A DNA stretch of 64,000 nucleotides, from the NCBI GenBank assembly GCA_015494715.1, contig WGAT01000071.1, positions 1 to 64,000 on the forward strand, written 5' to 3'. The notes below the pieces were generated by a model. It saw only the letters and a list, made by a program, of their open reading frames with translations. It was not told where the DNA came from and searched no databases. This DNA comes from Campylobacterota bacterium (GTDB lineage: Bacteria > Campylobacterota > Campylobacteria > Campylobacterales > Nitratiruptoraceae). Below, in pieces: positions 28,931-39,267 of this stretch. The translations under genes and the position numbers were made by a program. Position 1 is the first letter of the stretch; every line of letters starts with the position of its first letter.

Positions 28931-29622
28931 TGTCTAAACTCTCTATTGGCAAAATTGGATTCTATTAAAAGTTTGGTATAGGGCTGTTTGGGGTGCGCGA
29001 GCACCTCTTGCATCGCCCCGCTCTCTACAATGCGCCCCTTTTGAATGACGGCGGCCTCACGGCAGAGCTTGGCCGCACTGGCCACATCATGGGTCACAAA
29101 AAGTATCAAAAATCCAAGCTCTTCTTGAAGCGAAGCAAAAAGTCGCAGTACCATCTCTTTGGTATCTGGATCCAAAGCGGTAGTAGGCTCATCCAGGAGC
29201 AACAGCTTCGGATCGGAGGCCAGGGCCATGGCAATCACTACCCGCTGTACCTGTCCGCCGCTAAGCTGCGGGGGGAAGCGCTCCAAAAAGCTTCCATCCA
29301 ATCCCACCATCTCCAAAAGCTTGGCGGCACTCTCTAGCGGAGCAAAAAACTGATCTTTAATCTTGGTCAAAGGACTGAGGGAGGTAAAGGGATTTTGGGG
29401 TACGAGCGAGAGAGTACGGCCACGAAGCAGCGGATACTCCCACTCATATTCTAGCTCTTTGGAGAGATTGGATGGCAAAAGATCGAGCAAGGCTTTGAGC
29501 GTCAAGCTCTTGCCGCTGCCGCTCTCCCCAATAAGCGCCAAAGAGTGACGGATCTCGAATGAGATATCTACGATCACCCGTTGTGGTTCATAAATTCGCA
29601 AACGCTTGCAGACAAAACTCAT
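28927..29622 (-). CDS. ABC transporter ATP-binding protein, peptide/nickel type
   Basis: A 231-residue nucleotide-binding subunit. Walker A GESGSGKSLT near 35, Q-loop SLVPQNPFTSLSPL, signature LSGGQVQR near 127 and Walker B LLLLDEPTTALD. The Q-loop sequence and the C-terminal HPKQPYTKLLI are typical of Dpp/Opp/Nik-type subunits. No permease or binding protein lies nearby, so it is an orphan here or works with subunits encoded elsewhere. Confidence 0.88.
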   Translation of the reverse strand: MSFVCKRLRIYEPQRVIVDISFEIRHSLALIGESGSGKSLTLKALLDLLPSNLSKELEYEWEYPLLRGRTLSLVPQNPFTSLSPLTKIKDQFFAPLESAAKLLEMVGLDGSFLERFPPQLSGGQVQRVVIAMALASDPKLLLLDEPTTALDPDTKEMVLRLFASLQEELGFLILFVTHDVASAAKLCREAAVIQKGRIVESGAMQEVLAHPKQPYTKLLIESNFANREFRQ

Positions 29623-30680
29623 ATCAGCTCCAAAAGCTCTCGCAGCTCTTGCGGAGTTTGGCCAAGACGAGCGATAATGCGCAGCATCGGCTCCTTGACG
29701 GTGGGCGGGCGTATGGCTCCGACCAAGAAGCCTCGCTCCATCAGCTCGCCTTGCTTCTTGAGCACCTCTTTGGTAGGAACATCGACGATAAGTCCGGGGG
29801 TTTGATGGCCAAAATCGGCAGCGATCTGTTGGCGTTTGGTGATTTGGCGTTTGTAGTGCTTTACATTTTTTTCCACCTCTTCGATTCCCTCTTTGGCTAA
29901 AGCCACATCCATCAATGACAAAGCGGTGGTGTAGATGATACTTTTGGCTCTGTTTTCCAAAAAAGAGATGATCTCTTCGCTAGCGAGAATATAGGCTCCA
30001 TAGCTCCCATACGCTTTGCCCAAAGTCCCCATTTTGATGTGTAACTCGTTTGGCTCTATGCCAAAAAGATCGAAGACGCCAAGCAGCCGCTCTCCCACCA
30101 CGCCACTGCTATGGGCTTCATCTACCATCAAAAGCGCCTCATGCTCCTTAGCCACTTGGAAAATTTCGGGATCGAGCAGATCACCGCTCATGGAGTAGAT
30201 CCCCTCCACCGCCACAATCGCCCGCTTGAAGTCCCCTTTTTGCAGGCGTCTTTTGAGATCTTCTGGATCGTTGTGGGCAAAAATCTCCACATCTTCTACG
30301 AGTTTGGAAGCGAGCATCCCGCTGGCATGAAACTCCTCATCCAAAAAAAGCTTGTCACCTTTGCGTACCAGCGCTTCGATGAGTGCGAGATTGGCCAAAA
30401 AGCCGCTCCCCACGCTGATAGCGGCCTCGAAACGATTGAGTCGACAAAGTTTGGTCTCTAACTCTTGATGGATAGGGGTATAGCCGTTGATGAGCTGGGA
30501 GGCTTTGGCTGCATTGGTGCCATAGCTCATCACCCGCTCATAGGCTCTCGCAAGCAGCTCCTTATTGTGTGCAAGTCCCAAATAGTCGTTGGAGGCGAAA
30601 TCTTTGAGGCTCTCATCAAAGAGGCGTCTTTTGCGAAAGCGGTCAAAGCGCCTGAGAGCCTCTAACTCCTTTTCATACAT
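29619..30680 (-). CDS. bioF: 8-amino-7-oxononanoate synthase family enzyme
   Basis: PLP-dependent alpha-oxoamine synthase, 353 residues. The PLP lysine lies in MGTLGKAYGSYG near 220; DEAHSSGVVG binds the cofactor; the N-terminal FASNDYLGLA is family-typical. BioF makes KAPA for biotin from pimeloyl and alanine; KBL (glycine C-acetyltransferase) is a close paralogue. In H. pylori a gene of this family also precedes pbp1A. No other biotin gene is in the window. Confidence 0.82.
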   Translation of the reverse strand: MYEKELEALRRFDRFRKRRLFDESLKDFASNDYLGLAHNKELLARAYERVMSYGTNAAKASQLINGYTPIHQELETKLCRLNRFEAAISVGSGFLANLALIEALVRKGDKLFLDEEFHASGMLASKLVEDVEIFAHNDPEDLKRRLQKGDFKRAIVAVEGIYSMSGDLLDPEIFQVAKEHEALLMVDEAHSSGVVGERLLGVFDLFGIEPNELHIKMGTLGKAYGSYGAYILASEEIISFLENRAKSIIYTTALSLMDVALAKEGIEEVEKNVKHYKRQITKRQQIAADFGHQTPGLIVDVPTKEVLKKQGELMERGFLVGAIRPPTVKEPMLRIIARLGQTPQELRELLELI

Positions 30681-31185
30681 CCAGCAGCTCCTCTAGCCTC
30701 TTTAGCCCAACTCTTTTATTCCTTTTATAGAGTTCTATTGCCCTTTGGGTATCCAAATCTCGCATATAAAACCCTGCAAATTGGAGTACGTTTCGTGGAT
30801 TTTGATGAAACCGCGCACGCTCAAAATCGATAATTTTTGGCTCGGGAGTGAAGATAAAGTGGTAGTATCTGCCAAGCTCTTTGTGCCACACTTTTGCTCT
30901 ATCTAAAAGATAACACAGGCGCAAAGCCTCCTTTAAAGCCTTTTTCCTCTCTTTTTTGATCGCCTCTTTCAAAGAGACCCCCTGCAGATACTCCATGACG
31001 ATAAAATCGCTTCCATACTCGAAAAGCTTTGGAACGATGCCACTAGGTTGCAGATACTCCAAGATTTTGGCTTCGTTGCGCAAAGTATTGGGTTTACCAC
31101 TTTTTTGGCGCTTGAGCACCGCCTTTTGTCCGTGGTAGTCGATGAGAAATATCTCGCCTCTGTTGCCCTCAAATATTTTTTGCAA
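30673..31185 (-). CDS. small protein-kinase-like protein (COG2112 type)
   Basis: A 170-residue minimal kinase-like fold. The Lys strand KAVLKRQKS near 22, a Glu helix (LRNEAKILEYL), hinge FIVMEYLQG near 67 and a metal-binding motif PKIIDFERARF near 115 are visible. The usual HxDxxxxN catalytic loop is not: the stretch there reads KELGRYYHFIFTPEP. It could be an atypical kinase of the RIO/Bud32 sort or a pseudokinase. It overlaps bioF by 8 bases and maf by 17. Confidence 0.68.
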   Translation of the reverse strand: MQKIFEGNRGEIFLIDYHGQKAVLKRQKSGKPNTLRNEAKILEYLQPSGIVPKLFEYGSDFIVMEYLQGVSLKEAIKKERKKALKEALRLCYLLDRAKVWHKELGRYYHFIFTPEPKIIDFERARFHQNPRNVLQFAGFYMRDLDTQRAIELYKRNKRVGLKRLEELLDV

Positions 31186-31726
31186 TCTCTTCTAACCTCT
31201 CTACCTGCAGCCCCATCGCCGTGGATTCTTTGCCCTGCACTTTTTGGATATATTTTTTGCAAAAGCCCTCCACCATACAAGCGCCCGCTTTGCCTCGCCA
31301 CTCGCCGCTTTTTAGGTACTCCTCCAAATCCTTTGGATCAAAAGGGGCGAAGTAGTAGCTGGTGGTATCCAGATCTTCGATAGTTTTGGTTTTATCCTTG
31401 TAGATCATGCAGGTGATGATATCCACACGATTGCCGCTTTGCTTTTGGAGAATCTCTTTGGCCTCCTTTTCATCTTTGGCTTTTCGTAGGATCTGGCCAT
31501 TGGCTACCACCACTGTATCGGCCGAGACAATGGGGATATCCAGACCATAACGCCGCACAGCCTCTTCAAGTTTGCCTCTGGCTGCGGCACAGACGAACTC
31601 TTTGGGATCTTTGTATCGCTTCAAAAGCGCCTCTTCGTCGAAATCTACTGGACTTTGGATAAATTCGATGCCAGCTTGTTGGAGCAGTTTGGCCCTCGTT
31701 TCGCTGCCGCTCGCCAGTCGGATCAT
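31169..31726 (-). CDS. maf: Maf-like nucleoside triphosphate pyrophosphatase
   Basis: A 185-residue Maf-family pyrophosphatase, which removes non-canonical nucleotides and has been linked with septum control. [20 protein letters not shown] is the N-terminal signature, VSADTVVV carries the catalytic Asp, and [13 protein letters not shown] is an atypical version of the usual Y-x-I-QG segment. The ATG overlaps the speD stop (ATGA). The alaS-maf neighbourhood also occurs in H. pylori. Confidence 0.88.
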   Translation of the reverse strand: MIRLASGSETRAKLLQQAGIEFIQSPVDFDEEALLKRYKDPKEFVCAAARGKLEEAVRRYGLDIPIVSADTVVVANGQILRKAKDEKEAKEILQKQSGNRVDIITCMIYKDKTKTIEDLDTTSYYFAPFDPKDLEEYLKSGEWRGKAGACMVEGFCKKYIQKVQGKESTAMGLQVERLEEIAKNI

Positions 31727-32142
31727 CCGATTCTTTTGTCCCCGCAGTTTCCACTCACGCAGCTGCCGCCCGGTTTGTGGCGCAGATCCGGAATATTGAG
31801 CACGCCTCTTAGGATCGTCTCCACAGTAGCGTTTTGGGTGCCAAAGACTTCCTTGAGATACTCATGGGCCCTCATGGGATCCACATGATCGCCACAGGTA
31901 AAGACATCCACCGCCGCAAAGCCGTACTCGGGCCAGGTGTGGATCGTCAGATGACTTTCGCTAATCACGACCACGCCGCTCACTCCATAAGGCTCGAAGC
32001 GATGAAAAGATTTGCCGATCACCGTAGCTCCGGCAATCTCGGCAGCAGTGACTAGCGCATCCTCTACTTTTTGCACGTCATTGATGGCGTCTTCGTCACA
32101 TCGATAATATTCGGCCAGTAAATGTTTTCCCAGTGATTTCAT
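31723..32142 (-). CDS. speD: S-adenosylmethionine decarboxylase proenzyme
   Basis: Makes decarboxylated SAM for spermidine synthesis. The self-cleavage serine that becomes the pyruvoyl group is in [13 protein letters not shown] near 63, with the catalytic Cys in [11 protein letters not shown] near 82. It is 139 residues, the short SpeH type. The C-terminal tail carries two extra cysteines ([10 protein letters not shown]). speE is not in the window. Confidence 0.94.
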   Translation of the reverse strand: MKSLGKHLLAEYYRCDEDAINDVQKVEDALVTAAEIAGATVIGKSFHRFEPYGVSGVVVISESHLTIHTWPEYGFAAVDVFTCGDHVDPMRAHEYLKEVFGTQNATVETILRGVLNIPDLRHKPGGSCVSGNCGDKRIG

Positions 32143-32152
32143 CTCTATCCTT

Positions 32153-32623
32153 TCAAAATCCTCTTAGCACCAATCCAAAATAGATGGCAAGCATGCCCAA
32201 AAATATGTTGAGGGGTAGCATATATTTGGCGATTGGGGTTAAAAATTTCTTTGCCATCAAAAAGTTGCTCGCCAAGTAGTAGCTTTGGGCTTTGAAACGC
32301 ACATAGACCATCCCAGCGTAATTGAGAGTCATCACCAGCCAGATAGCCTCTTTGAGATGGACAATCTTGCTCAGTTTCGTATGACCCGAAAAGCCAAAAG
32401 TGTGGGCCAGATAAAGCCCCGTGGCTATCAAGATCACAATAAAAGGAAAGACCAGCCCAAAAAGCCGCCCCGTAATCTCCAGCGTCCTGGCAAGCCGTGT
32501 CATATCCTCATCGATATGCTGCAAAGCTGGATGTACGGCAAATCGCACGGCGATCATCCCACCTATCCATATAACGGCACCTAAAATATGGAAAAAGATC
32601 ACATAAATTAGTCCATCGCTCAT
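32153..32623 (-). CDS. four-helix CopD/DUF2269-like inner-membrane protein
   Basis: A 156-residue protein with four membrane segments: [57 protein letters not shown] and [19 protein letters not shown]. Conserved His in the first helix ([13 protein letters not shown]) and H in LAHTFG are the pattern of CopD- or HemJ-like heme or copper membrane proteins. The start ATG 32623 overlaps the alaS stop (ATGA), replacing the longer ORF-track start. Exact function is open. Confidence 0.65.
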   Translation of the reverse strand: MSDGLIYVIFFHILGAVIWIGGMIAVRFAVHPALQHIDEDMTRLARTLEITGRLFGLVFPFIVILIATGLYLAHTFGFSGHTKLSKIVHLKEAIWLVMTLNYAGMVYVRFKAQSYYLASNFLMAKKFLTPIAKYMLPLNIFLGMLAIYFGLVLRGF

Positions 32624-35187
32624 CCTTGCTCCTCCACTCGCTTGGCTATCCAATCCACAGCCGCTTCTTTGGCTGTACCAATCTTTTTGGGCTCTTTACC
32701 TCCGGCTTGAGCGAAATCTGGACGGCCACCGCCACCGCCACCAACAATCGGAGCGACGGCTTTGACCCACTCACCCGCTTTAATATCGCTTCCTTTGACA
32801 CCGGCTGCTATGAGAACCTTATCTCCTTTTGGCTGAAAGAGCATCACCGCCACTTTGTCATGAGCGTTTTTGAGGTCGTCTATAAGCTGCTTGATATCAC
32901 CGCTTTCGACCTCATCCACTACGACCAATAGATCGCCGATCTTTTGACCAGAGAGCTCTTTTTTGCTCGACTTCATCGCATTTTTGAGCTCGGTTTTGAG
33001 CTCTTTGATCTCGTTTTTGAGCTTATGGATGCCTTGGAGGATATCTTTGTTTTTGAGCTCATCTCGTGCTTCAGCCAAATCCTCTCGCCACGATTTGGCT
33101 AGATTGAGCGCACTCATCCCGCACACCGCCTCGATACGGCGCACGCCACTGCTTACACCCGACTCTTTGGTGATGAAAAAGCTGCCAATCTCCGCGGTAT
33201 TTCGCACATGGGTCCCACCGCACAGCTCCACGCTCACATCGCCAAACTCCACCACTCGCACCACATCGCCATACTTCTCGCCAAAGAGGGCCATCGCCCC
33301 TTTTTGCTTCGCTTTTTCGATGGGCATCTCCTCTACTTTGCCCTCGATCCCTTGAGCGATCACCTCGTTGACGAAATCCTCGATACGCTGGATCTGCTGG
33401 GCCGTCAATGGTTTTGGATGGGAAAAGTCAAAGCGCAGCCTACTAGCCTCCACGAGGCTGCCTTGCTGGGTCACATGCTCACCCAAGATTTTTCGAAGAG
33501 CGGAGTGGAGGATATGGGTGGCGGAGTGGTGCTTGGCGATCTCTCGGCGGGATTTGTCCACGATCGCCTCGACCGCCTCGTCCACCGCCAGCGCTCGCAC
33601 CGCCTCTACCAGACTCATATTAAGATCGAAAAATTTTTGGGTATCGAGTACTTTGGCCACTACAGGACCTTCATACTCTCTTAGTTCCCCTCGATCGCCT
33701 ACCTGACCACCACTCTCGGCGTAAAAGGGAGTCTCTTCGAGGAGCACCCACCCCTTTTGACCTGGCTCTAGACGCTTGGTTTTCTTGAAATTTTCGTCCA
33801 AAATCGCCAGTACGATCGTACCGGTTTTGAGCTTTTCGTAACCCACAAACTCGTTTTTGAGTCCAACCAGCTCTTTGAAATCGCCTTGAAGCGCCTTGTC
33901 GCCACTCCCTTTCCACGCGGCTTTGGCTCTTTGGCGCTGCTCTTGCATCCGTTTCTCAAAAGTCTTTTTATCCAGCCGCAGCCCTTTTTCTTTGAGCATA
34001 TCCTCAGTCAAATCCAGCGGAAATCCGTAGGTATCGTAGAGCTTGAATGCCACCTCGCCGCTAAAGACTTCGCTCGTTTTGGCCAGCTCCTCCTCAAAAA
34101 GGCGCATCCCAGCCTCAATGGTTTGATAAAAACGCTCCTCTTCGGCTTTTATCTGCTCCTTGATGGTTGGTAGCTTTTCATTGAGATACTCGTAGTGTCC
34201 GCCCATCAGCTTGGCTACCTCATCGGCGAGGCGATACATAAAGGGCTCTTTAAGACCCAACAAATAGCCGTGCCGCACGCCTCTACGAAGAATTCTACGC
34301 AGCACATATCCCCGCCCTTCGTTGCTAAACATCACCCCTTGAGCCAGCAAGAAGGTGACGGCTCGGATATGATCGGCAATGACGCGAAAGCTGGCTCCCT
34401 CCTCATATTTGTACTCTTTTTTGGCCAAATCGGAAATGGCTTGGATAAGAGGCATAAACAAAGAGCTCTCATAATTGCTCAGCACCCCCTCTTTGATGGC
34501 GGTGATACGCTCAAGCCCCATCCCCGTATCGATACTGGGCTTTGGCAGTGGCAGCAACTCTCCAGCTTCGTTGCGCTCATACTGCATAAAGACCAGATTC
34601 CAGATCTCCAAAAACCTATCGCCATCGCCCCCTAGATAATCCTCTGGACCGTTGAAATGCTCCTCTCCTTGATCGTAAAAGATTTCACTACATGGTCCGC
34701 AAGGTCCCGTATCGCCCATCTGCCAAAAGTTGTCCTTGTCGCCAAAACGTTTGATACGATCGGGGCTTACATGTTTTCGCCAAATCTTCTCGGCTTCGTC
34801 GTCGCTCTCGTGCACCGTCACCCAAAGCCTATCTATTGGCAGCTCCAACACTTTGGTCACAAACTCCCAAGCGTACTCGATCGCCTCCTCTTTGAAGTAG
34901 TCGCCAAAGCTGAAATTGCCAAGCATCTCGAAGAATGTATGGTGTCTGGCGGTATAACCCACATTTTCTAGGTCGTTATGCTTGCCACCCGCTCGGATAC
35001 AGGTCTGGCAGCTAGTGGCTCTGGGAGGAGTTGGTGGTGGAAGCTCTCCGGTAAAGATCTTTTTGAAAGGCACCATCCCCGCATTGGTAAAAAGAAGCGT
35101 AGGATCTTCTGGTACCAGTGGAGCGCTGGGATAAATTTTGTGATTTTTGCTTGCAAAATAGTCTAAAAAAGCTTTTCTGATATCCAT
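32620..35187 (-). CDS. alaS: alanyl-tRNA synthetase
   Basis: Class II synthetase for tRNA-Ala, 855 residues. Catalytic domain with [18 protein letters not shown] and [18 protein letters not shown]; tRNA-recognition region; editing domain with [12 protein letters not shown] and CGGTHVRN; C-terminal coiled coil and C-Ala domain. The start [11 protein letters not shown] at 35187 follows AAGG; the ORF-track start adds 17 residues with no family match. Confidence 0.96.
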   Translation of the reverse strand: MDIRKAFLDYFASKNHKIYPSAPLVPEDPTLLFTNAGMVPFKKIFTGELPPPTPPRATSCQTCIRAGGKHNDLENVGYTARHHTFFEMLGNFSFGDYFKEEAIEYAWEFVTKVLELPIDRLWVTVHESDDEAEKIWRKHVSPDRIKRFGDKDNFWQMGDTGPCGPCSEIFYDQGEEHFNGPEDYLGGDGDRFLEIWNLVFMQYERNEAGELLPLPKPSIDTGMGLERITAIKEGVLSNYESSLFMPLIQAISDLAKKEYKYEEGASFRVIADHIRAVTFLLAQGVMFSNEGRGYVLRRILRRGVRHGYLLGLKEPFMYRLADEVAKLMGGHYEYLNEKLPTIKEQIKAEEERFYQTIEAGMRLFEEELAKTSEVFSGEVAFKLYDTYGFPLDLTEDMLKEKGLRLDKKTFEKRMQEQRQRAKAAWKGSGDKALQGDFKELVGLKNEFVGYEKLKTGTIVLAILDENFKKTKRLEPGQKGWVLLEETPFYAESGGQVGDRGELREYEGPVVAKVLDTQKFFDLNMSLVEAVRALAVDEAVEAIVDKSRREIAKHHSATHILHSALRKILGEHVTQQGSLVEASRLRFDFSHPKPLTAQQIQRIEDFVNEVIAQGIEGKVEEMPIEKAKQKGAMALFGEKYGDVVRVVEFGDVSVELCGGTHVRNTAEIGSFFITKESGVSSGVRRIEAVCGMSALNLAKSWREDLAEARDELKNKDILQGIHKLKNEIKELKTELKNAMKSSKKELSGQKIGDLLVVVDEVESGDIKQLIDDLKNAHDKVAVMLFQPKGDKVLIAAGVKGSDIKAGEWVKAVAPIVGGGGGGRPDFAQAGGKEPKKIGTAKEAAVDWIAKRVEEQG

Positions 35188-35288
35188 CGTAAACCTTGTG
35201 ATTATGAAGTATCCATATTTTACCAAAAATCGCCCCAAAGCCTTGAGCGTTCATTTTGGCCGATGGAAGAATGAAGAAAAAGTATGGA
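35188..35288. other. alaS-ftsI gap, no feature recognised
   Basis: This 101-base gap between two minus-strand genes carries the end of the ftsI transcript and the alaS promoter region. I see no hairpin with a U tract and no clear TATAAT box. Confidence 0.3.
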
Positions 35289-37037
35289 CTAGTTGCGTTG
35301 CGGCACTAAATAGCCCTCGTTGACCAGCTCCAGCACTACGTCTCGAAAAACGGGAACGGCGGTCTGGGAGGCAAAATGGCGTCTTTTAGGATCTATGACC
35401 GTCACGCCTATGGTATAGCGGTGCCTGTCGTCGTTGGCAAAACCAAAAAAAGAGCTGTTATAAGTATGGACATACCGCCCTTTGCGCACCATATAGGCCG
35501 TGCCGGTCTTTCCACCTATTTGCAAACCATCGATCTGCGCTATGGTACCCGTCCCTTTTTTGACGACTTTTTGTAAAATTTTGTTCATCGTAGTCGCAGT
35601 CTTCAAAGAGATGACCCTCTTTCTTTTGGGAGAAGGGAGGGGTATCTTTTTCTCGTTCTCATTGGACAAAAAAGAGCCCAAGCGAGGAGTGTAGACATCT
35701 CCGTCATTGTTAAAAGCCTCATACGCTCGCAACAGCTGCATAAAAGTAGCCCGTATCCCATATCCATACGCCACGGTAGCTTTATAGATCTCACTTTTTA
35801 ATTTAATAATAGGCATGATAGACCCTCGTCGCTCATAGGGTAAATCTATGCCCGTTTTTTGGCCAAACCCAAAAGTACGCAGCCCTTTCCAATATAGATC
35901 CACCGGTAGACGCTGGGCCAGCTGGGCAATCCCTATGTTGGAGGAATATACGATAACGTTCTCGGCGCTGAGCCACTGAAATTTATGCTCGTCCGTAATA
36001 ACCTTTTTGCCTAATTTGTATCGGCCGTTGTACCCTCGTATCACCTCCAAAGGGGAGACAAGCTTGTGCTCAAGCAGCAAAGCGAAGATGATAGGTTTCA
36101 TCACCGATCCGGGCTCAAACTCATACTCGATAAATTTTGGATTGAGGGCGCTGTAATCTTTTCTCGTAATATGCTTTGGATCGAAACGATTGGAAGTGGC
36201 CATAGCTATGATTTTGCCCGTAGTGCTATCCATCACGGCCGCCAAAATCTCCTTGGCATCAAGATCTTTTTTGTGCACATCCAAAATATTTTCAATACTC
36301 TTTTGCAACAGCATATTGATGTTTAGATGCACATTGTAGCCGTCATAGCGCCGTTTGATAAGAGCCTCTTTGTTTAGGATAATGTTGTTGCCTACATCCC
36401 GTTTTCCCTTAATAAGGCCGTCTTGTTTGGGTTTTATTTTCTCCTCGTAATATTTTTCTATACCTTTGACCCCAGCTATTCTTGTATACCTATCCTCCTC
36501 ATACTTTCGTACATACCCAACTACGGGCGTGAGCACATCTTTATAAGGATAGTTTCTACTCTCCCCACTCTCTAAAATGGTCAATCCTTGCTTAATGACT
36601 CTCGTGCCCACTTTATATGGGATAAACATATCCATTTGATAAAGTTTTCGTCCCAAAATTTTCAGCTGATAAGCCGTTTTGGCATCAATCCTGTATGAAA
36701 GCACGGTATAGCCAGACTTTCGCAGAGCCCGCCGAATCTTTTTTTGGGGAATACCGCTATAAATACTAAAAAGTTTTATAAACAAAGACTTTTTTTTTGG
36801 ATCGATGCAGCGAGTATTGACCGCCACTTTATAAAGCTTGGTAGAATAGACTACCTGATAGCCGTCGCTTGTAACGATAGAGCCTCGGATCGCTCTATTT
36901 TTCTCCTCCACAACGAGTTTGGGCAGCCGCCTGTCTTTTATGATTATTTTAAGAAATGCTCCCCAAAAAATAACTATTCCCAAAACGAAAAGAAGAAAAA
37001 GAGAGACGATTTTATAAAGTTTGTTCAGAGTGTTCAT
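35289..37037 (-). CDS. ftsI: peptidoglycan D,D-transpeptidase FtsI (PBP3)
   Basis: Class B penicillin-binding protein of the divisome, 582 residues. One N-terminal membrane helix (IVSLFLLFVLGIVIFWGAFL), a dimerisation/pedestal domain with RGSIVTSDG, then the transpeptidase with GSVMKP (Ser-x-x-Lys) near 317, YSSNIG (SxN) near 370 and KTGTAY near 505. ftsW is divergent, so the two septal synthesis partners share a promoter region. An ATG directly follows the ORF-track TTG and is preferred. Confidence 0.93.
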   Translation of the reverse strand: MNTLNKLYKIVSLFLLFVLGIVIFWGAFLKIIIKDRRLPKLVVEEKNRAIRGSIVTSDGYQVVYSTKLYKVAVNTRCIDPKKKSLFIKLFSIYSGIPQKKIRRALRKSGYTVLSYRIDAKTAYQLKILGRKLYQMDMFIPYKVGTRVIKQGLTILESGESRNYPYKDVLTPVVGYVRKYEEDRYTRIAGVKGIEKYYEEKIKPKQDGLIKGKRDVGNNIILNKEALIKRRYDGYNVHLNINMLLQKSIENILDVHKKDLDAKEILAAVMDSTTGKIIAMATSNRFDPKHITRKDYSALNPKFIEYEFEPGSVMKPIIFALLLEHKLVSPLEVIRGYNGRYKLGKKVITDEHKFQWLSAENVIVYSSNIGIAQLAQRLPVDLYWKGLRTFGFGQKTGIDLPYERRGSIMPIIKLKSEIYKATVAYGYGIRATFMQLLRAYEAFNNDGDVYTPRLGSFLSNENEKKIPLPSPKRKRVISLKTATTMNKILQKVVKKGTGTIAQIDGLQIGGKTGTAYMVRKGRYVHTYNSSFFGFANDDRHRYTIGVTVIDPKRRHFASQTAVPVFRDVVLELVNEGYLVPQRN

Positions 37038-37114
37038 CAAGCTACTGTATTTTAGATTTTTTTTGCCAAATTGTGGCTATAATAATACTTATAAACCAAT
37101 AAAGATAGACTTAA
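37038..37114. promoter_or_regulatory. divergent ftsI / ftsW promoter region
   Basis: TATAAT at 37078-37083, preceded by TTGTGGC, is a good -10 for ftsW, 32 bases before its ATG. For ftsI the minus strand offers only A/T-rich runs (TAAAATACAGT). Confidence 0.5.
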
Positions 37115-38281
37115 ATGCCAATCGACAAAAAACTTTTCCAAATCGCCACAGCCATTATCATCATTAGTATGCTCGCTTCGTACTCGCTTACGACCTATAC
37201 TACTTTGTATTTTGGCTACTCCCAATACCATTTTTTCGTACGCCAAACCCTCTTTGGCCTTATTGCGATCTTTGCCATGTGGTATCTGGCCCGGCAAAAT
37301 CCGGACACTTTCATCAAGCCCTTTGGTCTTTGGCTCTTTATACTCTCTTTTTTGCTCATGCTTGGGATGAAATTTTTCCCCGCCTCCTTGGTCACTTCCG
37401 TCGGAGGAGCGAAGCGTTGGATCAAGATATTTGGATTTTCCGTCGCGCCCGTGGAGTTTTTCAAAGTGGGGTTTGTCTTTTTTTTGGCGTGGAGCTTTTC
37501 TCGTAAATTCAACAACGATACGCCCAAAAAACTCTCTTACGAGATCAAACTCATCGCCCCATATCTCTTTCTTTTTCTTATAGCCGTCCTCTCTATCGCG
37601 CTTTTTCAAAATGATATCGGTCAAGTGACGGTTTTGGGGCTGACTCTTGCTTTTATGCTCGTTTTTGCCGGGAGAAGTTTGAAACTCTTTTTTATTCTGC
37701 TTGGATTTGCCCTGACCCTTTTTATCATCTTCGTCTCTATCTCCGAGCATAGAATCGCTAGAATAAAGATGTGGTGGGCAAGCGCTCAAAACCTCTTGCT
37801 CTCCTATATGCCCGCGTGGATGGCCCAAGAGCTCAAACTCGACAACGCCAAGGAGTCTTATCAGATAGCCAACTCCCTCAACGCCATCCATCACGGAGGA
37901 ATGATAGGACAAGGTATTGGCAACGGCCAGTTTAAACTCGGCTTTTTAAGTGAGATACATACCGACTTCATTCTTTCTGGTATCGGCGAGGAGGTGGGCT
38001 TTATAGGCATAGTGATTTTAATGATTTTATACCTCATTCTCCTCCAGCGCCTCTTTCGTATCGCCAATCGCACCACCAACAAAACCACCTACCTCTTTAG
38101 CGTTGGAGTAGCAATGCTCATTGGCTTTTCTTTACTCATCAACGCTTTTGGGGTAACGAGTCTTATCCCGATCAAAGGTATCGCCGTACCGATGCTTAGT
38201 TACGGGGGGAGCTCTATGATTGCAAACGGCATAGCCCTTGGAATGGTACTGATGATGAGCAAAAGTAGGAAAGAGTATTGA
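37115..38281 (+). CDS. ftsW: septal peptidoglycan glycosyltransferase FtsW
   Basis: SEDS-family polytopic membrane protein, 388 residues, about ten membrane helices. GGAKRWIKIFGFSVAPVEFFKVGFVF near 95-120, LFQNDIGQVTVLG near 165 (the catalytic Asp region) and GIGNGQFKLGFLSEIHTDFILSGIGEEVGF near 270 are family motifs. Neighbouring ftsI and murG favour FtsW over RodA. Confidence 0.93.
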   Translation: MPIDKKLFQIATAIIIISMLASYSLTTYTTLYFGYSQYHFFVRQTLFGLIAIFAMWYLARQNPDTFIKPFGLWLFILSFLLMLGMKFFPASLVTSVGGAKRWIKIFGFSVAPVEFFKVGFVFFLAWSFSRKFNNDTPKKLSYEIKLIAPYLFLFLIAVLSIALFQNDIGQVTVLGLTLAFMLVFAGRSLKLFFILLGFALTLFIIFVSISEHRIARIKMWWASAQNLLLSYMPAWMAQELKLDNAKESYQIANSLNAIHHGGMIGQGIGNGQFKLGFLSEIHTDFILSGIGEEVGFIGIVILMILYLILLQRLFRIANRTTNKTTYLFSVGVAMLIGFSLLINAFGVTSLIPIKGIAVPMLSYGGSSMIANGIALGMVLMMSKSRKEY

Positions 38282-39267
38282 AAATAGCCCTTACAGGCGG
38301 CGGTACGGGCGGACATTTGGCCATTGCCAAAGCTTTGGGCGAGGCTTTCAAAGAGCTTGGCGCCAAACCGATCTATATTGGCTCCACCACGGGTCAAGAT
38401 AGACAATGGTTTGCAAAGGAGCAAATCTTTCACGCACGCTATTTTTTACCCTCTAGCGGAGTAGTAAACAAAAAAGGAATCAAAAAGCTCCAAGCTCTTG
38501 GCCAAATCTTTCTGAGCGCCAAAGAAGCCGCCTCATATCTGGATGGATGCGCAGCGGTAGTAAGCGTAGGAGGATTTTCCGCCGCTCCGGCCTCCTTTGC
38601 GGCGTTGGCAAAAAGGATACCTCTGTTTATCCACGAACAAAACGCCCATATCGGACGGCTTAATCGTCTCCTTCAACCTTTTGCCAAGGATTTTTACTCT
38701 TCCTTTTTCCCACCCTACTACCCCTATCCCGTAGATCCCGTATACTATCAAAGCAGACGGGTGAGAAAAAAACTCAATACCATAATTTTTCTTGGCGGCA
38801 GTCAAGGAGCCAGACAGATAAACGACTTAGCCCTTGACTGGGCCAAAGGACTCAGCGAAGCGGGTATCAAAATCATACATCAAACGGGCAAACAAGAGTA
38901 CCAAAGAGTCAAAAAAGAGTATGAACGACTCGGGGTACAAGCCCAAATTTTTGACTTCTCCTTTGATCTCCCCTCCAAAATAGCCAAAGCCGACTTAGCT
39001 ATCGCCCGCAGCGGAGCTAGCACTCTATGGGAGCTTGCGACAAATCTGCTGCCCGCTATCTATCTCCCCTATCCCTATGCGGCCAATGACCATCAGCGTA
39101 AAAACGCCTCTTTCTTAGCCAATAAAAAAGCTTCGGTAATGTACAACAACCATACGCTGTATGATATACTTGATATGGATATTGCGTCAATGAGTCAAAA
39201 TCTCAAAAATTTCTCTTGGCCCAATGGGGCCCAAACCATCGCTCAAGCGATATTGGATCATCTGTGA
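38278..39267 (+). CDS. murG: UDP-GlcNAc: lipid I GlcNAc transferase MurG
   Basis: Makes lipid II at the inner face of the membrane. N-terminal GGGTGGHLAIAKALGEA, FIHEQNAHIGRLNR, and the C-terminal donor site GGSQGARQIN and IARSGASTLWELAT are typical. At 329 residues it is slightly short. The start is a TTG overlapping the ftsW stop (TTGA), so the two are translationally coupled. Confidence 0.94.
   Translation: MKIALTGGGTGGHLAIAKALGEAFKELGAKPIYIGSTTGQDRQWFAKEQIFHARYFLPSSGVVNKKGIKKLQALGQIFLSAKEAASYLDGCAAVVSVGGFSAAPASFAALAKRIPLFIHEQNAHIGRLNRLLQPFAKDFYSSFFPPYYPYPVDPVYYQSRRVRKKLNTIIFLGGSQGARQINDLALDWAKGLSEAGIKIIHQTGKQEYQRVKKEYERLGVQAQIFDFSFDLPSKIAKADLAIARSGASTLWELATNLLPAIYLPYPYAANDHQRKNASFLANKKASVMYNNHTLYDILDMDIASMSQNLKNFSWPNGAQTIAQAILDHL

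Noticed and set aside
37052-37912. 286-codon minus-strand ORF opposite ftsW
   Set aside because: Very charged, repetitive Lys/Glu/Gly translation typical of the complement of a membrane protein gene; ftsW is certain.
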